From Gonocerus acuteangulatus (lineage: Eukaryota > Arthropoda > Insecta > Hemiptera > Coreidae): a DNA stretch of 64,000 nucleotides. Below the pieces are notes generated by a model that worked only from the letters and a program-made list of their open reading frames with translations, did no database searches and was not told the DNA's origin. The translations under genes were made by a program, and so were the position numbers. The stretch is taken from positions 129,366,208-129,430,207 of the forward strand of contig OX328132.1 in NCBI GenBank assembly GCA_946811695.1, in the 5' to 3' direction. Of the stretch, positions 56,304 through 64,000 are shown in pieces (position 1 is the first letter of the stretch; every line of letters begins with the position of its first letter).

Positions 56304-57312
56304 TTACCGGTTATATGTCCTTTTTAAACAAACTTATTTTTTAAGGACAATATTATCTTAATTAATGCGTTCCTGAAATTCGGTAAAGAGGAAATTTGCA
56401 AAGAAAATTCGTGAAACGAATGTCAACAGAACTGTCGAATAGAAATAACACTGAACGAATCCAGCCAAGACAATTTAAATGAGAAAGCATTCTATGCTGT
56501 ACACAGTGACAATCCGGATTGAACTGTCTTTGGCGATGTCATAATCCTTAGTATCAAGAAGGTGATCGATAATTTCTTGAGGTTTTCATTACTCTCTGGA
56601 GGAATGTAATATTGAAAAGGCTAGTTCACTTCTCATTTCTAAGGTAGGTTTATGGAAGACTCACGCAAGAGACACCACGCCGCGGCGGAAGAAATGTATC
56701 GCATCAGACCAATCCAGATGAAGCTTCGGCCCACTGAATAGCTGTCTATATCCACACATATATTAGAAGAATCTCGAGAAGAACATTCATAATTCTACTT
56801 TTACCAAGAAAGCTACCTAAAAGGTTGTTTTATTTCTCAAAATAAGCTCTAAGTAATTATGTTTCCGATAAAACATTCTTCTCCTCGAGCAGAACTAAAG
56901 GAAGGCTCCTCGTAAATCCCTGGAGTAGAGTATGAAGGATGTGATGAGATAATGAATGGATTTACCAAGGTACATTGAGTAGCTTTAAAATGAAAGCTTC
57001 TACAAAGGATCTTTCGAAAGTTCCTAATCAATATAAGGACAATTAATTAGGGTGTAATGTATGAAGAGAAAAGAAGCAATTAGTATTTTGAAAGGTCCAC
57101 TGGGGAGGATAATGATATGCATGAATTGAAGGGCTTATGCTTCAAGAATAAGGTATTTAATAGAGCATACATCTCACGTGTATAGTCTCAAGAATAGACT
57201 TTCCAAACCATCTACAAAACTAGTCCTGGCTTGTCCTCTAAATCAACATACGCAAATTATTTTAGCAAGCTAACTTTCCTGATTGTGGTTTTTAAAATCA
57301 GCTCTCATACCT
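56304..57312. other. Unassigned sequence
   Basis: About 1 kb without tandem structure or convincing ORF (longest 60 codons, minus, 56849-57031). It is the longest simple-looking unique stretch in the right half. Confidence 0.4.
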
Positions 57313-57868
57313 TTTGTCCTCCGAAACTATTACTAGCAAGGCTGAGACTCCAGAACCATCTCAGAAACAGTCCTGATTCTGAAGACACAGGATGCAAGGA
57401 CTAATTCTTGAAGGCATAAGGTGCTCCTCAGTATTAGCCATAGCTGCCTGTTTCTAGTAGTGTTTGTCCTCCAAAACTATTACTAGCAAGGCTGAGACTT
57501 CAGAACCATCTCAGAAACAGTCCTGATTCCGAAGACACAGGATGCAAGGACTAATTCCTGAAGGCATAAGGTGCTCCTCAGTATTAGCCATAGCTGCCTG
57601 TTTCTAGTAGTGTTTGTCGTCCAAAACTATTACTAGCAAGGCTGAGACTTCAGAACCATCTCAGAAACAGTCCTGATTCCGAAGACACAGGATGCAAGGA
57701 CTAATTCTTGAAGGCATAAGGTGCTCCTCAGTATTAGCCATAGCTGCCTGTTTCTAGTAGTGTTTGTCCTCCAAAACTATTACTAGCAAGGCTGAGACTT
57801 CAGAACCATCTCAGAAACAGTCCTGATTCCGAAGGCACAGGATGCAAGGACTAATTCTTGAAGGTACA
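57313..57868. repeat. 150-bp tandem repeat, 3.7 copies
   Basis: TTTGTCCTCC recurs at 150-bp steps from about 57313 (57463, 57613, 57763). Units are nearly identical. The array ends abruptly at AATTCTTGAAGG. Confidence 0.95.
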
Positions 57869-57937
57869 AGAAATTCTTTTAATTTTTACGACTAGATATA
57901 TTTTTGTTTATAGTTTTAGTTTTGCGTTTGTGAACCG

Positions 57938-58402
57938 TCGTCAGATCTTGCATAAACATTCTAATCTGAAAATGTTATAAATAATAAAAATAAAAACATT
58001 TGAAATTTTAAAAATATTATATATTCTTCCAGCTTAAAATTCTCATTATTATACTAAAAAAATCGATCTCCTTCCATGTTTACTACATGATATATTCTTG
58101 TTTATAGGTTTAGTTTTGAGTTTGTGAATAAAGAGATACATAAAATGTATTTAAACATTTAAAAGTCATCCTACCCATAATATCTCAACTGGCGAAATTA
58201 CTTAAAAATTGCTGATGTAGTTGAATAGAGTATTGGATTATCTTTAATATGACACCAGAAGCAATACTCTAGGACCAGTAGAACCGGATATATTATTGAA
58301 TGTCCGGCCTACCCTGTCACTCGCCCCATTGTGCACCGGTGGGACTAGAACCCACTATCTCCCGCATGAGAATCTAGGGCGTTAGCCACAAGACCACGGG
58401 AA
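57938..58402 (-). mobile_element. tRNA-headed SINE, family G copy 2
   Basis: On the minus strand the head (58402 down to about 58334) reads GTGGTCTTGTGGCTAACGCC, then a T-arm with perfect 5-bp stem GTGGG/CCCAC and loop TTCTAGT. The anticodon loop has TTC or TCT, so the source is Glu- or Arg-like. The body extends leftward to 57938 and matches 53645-54075. Pol III A- and B-box-like blocks are present, but acceptor pairing is poor, so this is not a tRNA gene. Confidence 0.7.
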
Positions 58403-59160
58403 GACCCTCAAATTTAAAATAAATTCAATTATTTACTGTTGACTGAAAAAATTTTTATACCTTTGAAATTATTAATTTTTAAATGAATTGTACTGTTTTC
58501 CAAACTCTCCAGAAAGTTATTATATTTATATGGTTGGCTTGTGTAAGCCTGGATAAGCCAGAACGACGCCATTCTTTGATAAGACATAAGTTTTCAACGA
58601 ACATCGACAACTTATTATGCAATATCCAATTCCGTATTAATTATAAATTGACAATGAAAAATCTATAACTAATGGAAAATTCTAAATACCTAGATTCATT
58701 ATACTGTAAGAATCAGGCGGGAATCATACCTGAAAAAGAAAACAAAATATTCACATTGACTGTTATTGCATGTTGTTCATTTTGCAACTTTTAAAAATAA
58801 TAAAGAAAATAATGGCATATTTCTTTATATTATAAAATTTACTACAACAGCTAAGATAACTATAAAAATAAAGTCATAAAAAAACTGGGACTACGTTTCC
58901 TGCACCAAAAAAAAGAAAAAAAAAAAAAGAAGTTTTTTCCTTCTGCAACTGGATATGATAGGTTAGGTTGTATTACTTATTATTTAAGTACATACATCTT
59001 GCTTCTCTTAGACATTTTATAAACAGAATTTTTCAAATAATACTGCGTTGCTCTATTTCAATTCACTTAACTGATAAATAATTTATTTACAATACAATCA
59101 CTTCACTGATATGAATCCATGGCACATTCACTAACAGTTCCAGATTGGGATAAATTGCTT
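58403..59160. other. Unassigned AT-rich sequence
   Basis: A-rich run at about 58907-58930. A 61-codon ORF (58483-58668) has no motif. Confidence 0.35.
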
Positions 59161-59169
59161 TTATAAGCG

Positions 59170-59410
59170 CCCTTCCTCCCTCCCGCCTTAGAGACTTTCT
59201 TAAATAACATTAAAACGATTGGGAAATCGTAGTAAGTGAAACGTAACCAATCGAAAGCTTATTAAATTTTCTACAAAAAATGTTCAAAAGGTAAATTTGA
59301 ATGAGATGATTTCAATCGGAGAAATAAATACTTAAAACTTGAAAAGTGTTAGTTCCGTTCCTTCGGACGGTTCTTTCTGTTCTATAGCCTCAATTTGTTA
59401 TTGCTCGTCG
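59170..59410 (-). repeat. Inverted fragment of family C
   Basis: TCAATCGGAGAAATAAATAC, GAAAGCTTATTAAATTTTC and TTCGGACGGTTCTTT are reverse complements of interior blocks of family C (compare 48520-48620). It faces the larger direct copy that starts near 59520. Confidence 0.65.
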
Positions 59411-60868
59411 GTTTTTTTAATTAATTTTAGCAGTAATACTAATTTGTAAGCAAAACGACAAGCAAATTTCGTTTTTTTGTCATCGATTATTCTGAGCGGA
59501 AGTCAAATGGTTCGGGGTTTGTTCAAAGGGGTTTATGACTTTACCTGGTCGGGTCCGCCAGACCCCAGAATCCTCTTCTAGAGATACCTATTTCATACGT
59601 TTCAATGCATCGAAAAATATCTAAATTTTTCACATTTTCTTGTGTTCTTCTACTATAGCAATAATTCTACAAATAAAATCAATTAAAAAATAAAATAAAA
59701 AACCAACAGAATAAAGTCAATTGAAAATATTCAAAAGACGTCATCGAATCTCTTTCTCTTGGCAAGCTATATTTCTAACAATGAATTGTTTTTCTTATTT
59801 TAGTTAATCTGTTTTATTGTCAAATACATTATCAAACTATAAGAAATTCAAAAATAACAAGGAATAAAAGCAGACAAAAAGAACCGTTCGAATAAACGAA
59901 ATCAATTACTTCAAAGTTTAAGCACTTATTTCTCCGATTGACATCGCTTATTCACTTACTTTCTTCATAAACTTTATTGTATACCATTTAGTAAGCTTTC
60001 GAATGGTAACCTTTCGCTTCCTAAGATTTTCAACCGTTTTCGAGATATTAATGAAAGTATACAAAGTTCCCAAAACTTTTAATTATTTCTAGCAACAGAA
60101 AATTGGTCTCATTTTACCTATCCTGTTTTACACACAAATACATTTTCCTAACATAAGAAATTACTTGACATGTTAGGGATTATCCACATATAAGTATTCG
60201 TGGAAATAAGAAATTACAAAAATAAAAAGCACTACAAAACTAAGGGAAAGAGACAAAAATTACAAAAAGAACGACAAAAACCTGTTCATAAGAACTAAAC
60301 AGACGTATTTGAAGTTTTAAGCACTTATTTCTTCGATTGACATCACCTAATCAAAAATTTTTTCCGAATTTTTTTTGTAGAGAATTTAGAAAGCTTTCAA
60401 ATATATTCTATCCACTTATCAAAATTTTTCAACCGTGTTCGAGATATTAATGAAAGTATACGAAGTTCCCAAAACTCCCCCCTCCTTAACTCCAAACGTA
60501 ACCAAAAGTTTAACATATTAGTTTTGTAGAAATCCGAACACGCAGAAAATGTTTCAACTGAATCCCATAATTTTAAGTACCAAAACCAAAAACGTTATTC
60601 AGCAATTATTTTTCCAATTTTCTCGAAAATGGTTAAAGCTATCGCCTTAAAAATGGTTTCATTCGTTTTCCTAGGCCAAGAAGCCTATCAAACGAGTACT
60701 TGCATGCATATGAAGTAAGCGGAACGATTTTTTTTCGCGCGACATTCGCTCCAAAAACAATGTTTCGGTGAGCGGATTCTCCTGGTTAACGAACTTCGAA
60801 TTAGAGGAAAAATTTTTGTACCTTTCATCAAAATCGGAACATTATTGAGCCCGGAAAAGCGCGAACAG

Positions 60869-60876
<8 letters not shown>

Positions 60877-60909
<33 letters not shown>

Positions 60910-60912
60910 TAT

Positions 60913-60971
<59 letters not shown>
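60877..60971. repeat. Compound (AT)n microsatellite in family C
   Basis: Two long alternating AT tracts separated by AAATAAATAAATATATACATACAT, at the position that is only about 13 bases long in the copy at 49136-49148. Confidence 0.95.
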
Positions 60972-60978
<7 letters not shown>

Positions 60979-61485
60979 AATAATAAAGCCTTTTATTATG
61001 TTCATAGCTCACTTACAAATCAAATTATTTTACAGTAAATATTTACAAGCCGTAATAAATAAATAAATGAAAATGAATTTACAACTTCAATCTTAGAAAT
61101 GCTTCTCTGAGTTTGAACCTAGGCCTTCCATGAAAGAGTACAGGTCAAGACTTTCCCGGGTGACCAGCCTATTGGGAAGCCGAGGTTCCTATCTGCATCC
61201 ACTTCTCCTTCCAGCCATCTCTGTCTCTCGCCAATCTCCACCACAATGGGCCAGCCATCGTCTTGAAGACGTTGCTCCATCTTTTCATTGGTCTTCCTCG
61301 TCGCCTCTTGTGACCATAGGGAGTCCAAACAGTCACCTCCCTTGACCATCTCTTATCTGCTCTTCTTAATACGTGACCAGCCCATTCCCATTTTAGCTTC
61401 ATAACCTGAAGGATTATATCCTTCAGACCTGTCCTCTCTCTGATGACACTGCTTCTAACCTTGTCCTTCCTTCTTCCTTCATATA
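60972..61485 (-). mobile_element. 5'-truncated LINE tail (RTE/endonuclease-RT type)
   Basis: The minus strand encodes LKWEWAGHVLRRADKRWSRE, then TVWTPYGHKRRRGRPMKRW and a WWRLARDRDGWKEKWMQ end. The WAGHV.R..D.RW...V..W.P...KR.RGRP..RW pattern is the usual C-terminus of one large group of arthropod LINE ORF2 proteins, which I recall as RTE-like but cannot confirm. The 3' end runs into AATAAAAGGC and TTATTATTATTATAATA, then the AT tract. The frame ends near GTSASQ; a further short frame (HGRPRFKLREAFLRLKL) follows after a shift. Endonuclease and RT core are absent. Confidence 0.8.
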
Positions 61486-61667
61486 TAAATATATCTATAT
61501 ACAAATTTGAACCACCGTTATTTTCGGTCTCTAGGGGTTCTGAAACGCAAAATTTTCTAGTCGGCACTTCCGGATTGTTTCATGAGAGCAACCTTATAAG
61601 CGGGGTTCCCCCTTATGAAGGGGGAGGGAGGAACCGGGCTAACAGTAATCTCTATCATGAAGATGCA

Positions 61668-61812
61668 ACTTTAGGGGGGGGGGGGGTCGTCATGGTACAA
61701 TTGTAGGCGGGAGGGTCGCCTTGGTGCATCTGAAGAGGGGAGGGTCGCCTTGGTAAAATTTTAGGGGGGAGGGGTCGCCTTGGTACAATTGTAGGGGGGA
61801 AGGTTGCCTTTG
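61668..61812. repeat. G-rich 30-35-bp tandem repeat, four copies
   Basis: Units around GTCGCCTTGGTACAATT separated by G-runs (up to about 13 G at 61673-61685). Confidence 0.85.
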
Positions 61813-62186
61813 TTTTCTTGGTACAATTAGGCTGTACTATGTATTAATTTACATTCGGCTGTCGTACATAGGATTTGAGAAATCCGAATCTCAATAAAAT
61901 AATGATAAAAACCTGTTTCTAATGTGCACGAATGGTTGCTTTACAAGAGGCGTACTACAATCCAAGTCCAAGTTTCATATCCAAAACAATTAAAGAGATT
62001 GCCTCAAGCGGTTGCTGCTCCCATGTTTTATGATGTTGTACCATTAGTCCATGCTGCCAGAATGGAGAGCGTTGCGAAAGGACAATTGATAGTTTGAAGC
62101 CGATTCTTGATTCATGAGTAAGGAAGCTGACGTCACCCCGAGCAGGCTTCTCACAACCTCCAATAGCTAATCACCAAAAATACTCT
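61813..62186. other. Unassigned sequence
   Basis: No feature recognised. Confidence 0.4.
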
Positions 62187-63832
62187 TTGCATTCTTCCTT
62201 TATCCTACCACCACTCACTTACACCCACTCACTAACTCCTGCTTTATACTATACTCACTCGCAAACTCCTGCTTTATACTATACTCACTCGCTAACTCCT
62301 GCTTTATACTACCACCTCTCACCTACACCCACTCACCAACTCCTGCATTATCCTACCACCACTCACTCGCTAACTCCTTCTTTAAACTACCACTACTCAC
62401 TCGCTAACTCCTGCTTTATACTACCACTACTCACTTACACCCACTCACTAACTCCTGCTTTATACTATACTCACTCGCAAACTCCTGCTTTATACTATAC
62501 TCACTCGCTAACTCCTGCTTTATACTACCACCTCTCACCTACACCCACTCACCAACTCCTGCATTATCCTACCACCACTCACTCGCTAACTCCTGCTTTA
62601 TACTACCACTACTCACTTACACCCACTCACTAACTCCTGCTTTATACTATACTCACTCGCTAACTCCTGCTTTATACTATACTCACTCGCTAAGTCCTGC
62701 TTTATAGTACCACCACTCACTTACACCCACTCACTAACTCCTGCTTTATACTATACTCACTCTCTAACTCCTGCTTTATACTACCACTACTCACTTACAC
62801 CCACTCACTAACTCCTGTTTTATACTATACTCACTCGCTAACTCATGCTTTATACTACCACCACTCACTTACACCCACTCACTAACTCCTGCTTTATACT
62901 ACCACCACTCACTTACACCCACTCACTAACTCCTGTTTTATACTATACTCACTCGCTAACTCATGCTTTATACTACCACCACTCACTTACACCCACTCAC
63001 TTACACCCACTCACTAACTCCTGCTTTATACTACCACCACTCACTTACACCCAGTCACTAACTCCTGCTTTATACTATACTCACTCGCTAACTCGTGCTT
63101 TATACTACCACCACTCACTAACACCCACTGACTAACTCATGCTTTATACTATACACACTCGCTAACTCCTGCTTTATACTACCACCACTCACTAACACCC
63201 ACTCACTAACTCATGCTTTATACTATACACACTCGCTAACTCCTGCTTTATACTACCACCACTCACTTACACCCACTCCCTAACTCATGCTTTATACTAC
63301 TACCACTCACTTACACCCACTCACTAACTCCTGCTTTATACTATACTCACTCGCTAACTCCTGCTTTATACTACCACCACTCACTTACACCCACTCACTA
63401 ACTCAGGCTTTATACTACTACCACTCACTTACACCCACTCACTAACTCCTGCTTTATACTATACTCACTCGCTAACTCCTGCTTTATACTATACTCACTT
63501 ACTAACTCCTGCTTTATACTATACTCACTTACTTACACCCATTCACTAACTCCTACTTTATACTATACTCACTCACTAACTCCTGCTTTATACTATACTC
63601 ACTTACTAACTCCTGCTTTATACTACCACCAATCACTAACTCCTGCTTTATACTACCACCACTCGCTTACTCCTGCTTTTTCGTACACCACTCAATAACT
63701 CCTGCTTTATACTAACACCAATCACTAACTCCTGCTTTTTCCTACCACCACTCGCTTACTTTTGCTTTTTTTTTACCACCACTCACGAACTCCTGCTTTA
63801 TACTACCATCATTCACAAACTCCGTGCGATGA
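62187..63832. repeat. Compound 30/42-bp minisatellite, more than 40 short units
   Basis: Built from a 30-bp form (CTAACTCCTGCTTTATACTA plus TACTCACTCG) and a longer form in which CACTTACACC/CACTCACTAA replaces the link. A multi-unit block near 62190-62400 is repeated at 62420-62600, and another near 62840-62930 at 62930-63000. Units to the right of 63600 are more diverged. Threonine- and leucine-rich plus-strand ORFs (62187-62633, 62845-63135) are by-products. Confidence 0.93.
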
Positions 63833-63842
63833 ACTTAAACGA

Positions 63843-63875
<33 letters not shown>

Positions 63876-63876
63876 G
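63843..63876. repeat. (AT)n microsatellite
   Basis: Two alternating AT runs split by one ACAT. The window then ends in unassigned sequence to 64000. Confidence 0.9.
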
Positions 63877-64000
63877 TTTCTTTACAGTCATATTCAGAAA
63901 ATCAAATTTTCGAGCGGCACTAAATAGGCCGACTTTAGGCTTGAACCTATTTCATTTACCCTCCCACCACTCCCCACTGAATCAATGCTACATCCTGCTT

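Larger units (their letters stand above)
59520..61640 (+). mobile_element. Family C element, copy 4, with internal duplication and nested LINE tail
   Basis: Blocks in common with 48290-49290 run from TTTACCTGGTCGGGTCCGCC to GAAAAGCGCGAACAGAC (near 60860) and resume at ACAAATTTGAACCACCG (61500) through GCGGGGTTCCC. The interior AAGCACTTATTTCTxCGATT block occurs twice (59920 and 60320), so part is duplicated. Between the two matches lie an expanded AT tract and a LINE tail. Confidence 0.75.

Noticed and set aside
58334..58402. Functional tRNA-Glu/Arg gene on the minus strand
   Set aside because: The T-arm is good but the acceptor and anticodon stems are weak, and the adjoining body is a repeated family.
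61130..61345. 71-codon plus-strand serine/proline-rich ORF
   Set aside because: It is the reverse shadow of the LINE C-terminal coding segment.
62187..63135. Threonine/leucine/tyrosine-rich repeat proteins
   Set aside because: They arise from the compound 30/42-bp array; no non-repetitive domain is attached.

Overview
This is a repeat-dominated, AT-rich, intron-age-less stretch of animal nuclear DNA with no host protein gene that I can recognise. Nothing bacterial is present: no operons, no long intact ORFs outside one retrotransposon. The mobile-element set (Jockey-like and I-like LINEs, a Penelope-like fragment, a mariner helix-turn-helix fragment, a hAT-type MITE, tRNA-headed SINEs) fits an invertebrate, most likely an arthropod. 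A copepod such as a sea louse would fit, but the species call is only a guess.

Layout. 0.9-2.9 kb: 47-bp satellite. 3.8-6.2 kb: 18 x 133-bp array, which I read as an expansion inside the 3' end of an I-type LINE ORF2. 6.7-9.1 kb: Jockey-like LINE remnant whose ORF2 end is expanded into 15 x 100-bp units and which is also split by a 268-bp hAT-like MITE with a perfect 8-bp target duplication. 9.4-10.9 kb: second 47-bp array, split by a 604-bp LINE tail. 11.1-12.1 kb: 81-bp array. 12.9-13.6 kb: large hairpin. 14-19.2 kb: dispersed non-coding repeats, a TIR element and small arrays. 19.3-20.6 kb: 112-bp array. 21.4-25.6 kb: a 4.2-kb I-type LINE (endonuclease, RT, RNase H) with target duplications and disabling lesions. 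26.2-27.9 kb: a tandem duplication whose two copies differ in the size of a 20-bp minisatellite. 28-45 kb: scattered arrays, palindromes around microsatellites, SINE heads, Penelope and Jockey fragments. 45.6-47.4 kb: another 5'-truncated LINE with a 14-bp target duplication. 48-64 kb: TIR-element copies, 24-, 41-, 83-, 150- and about 30-bp arrays, a SINE family, and a LINE tail nested in an AT-rich site.

The elements do not cooperate as a pathway. The coherent theme is turnover: retrotransposons insert into satellites and into one another, and in at least two cases a coding segment near a LINE 3' end has itself become the satellite unit. Tandem arrays with units of 17 to 150 bp cover roughly a quarter of the window by my hand count.
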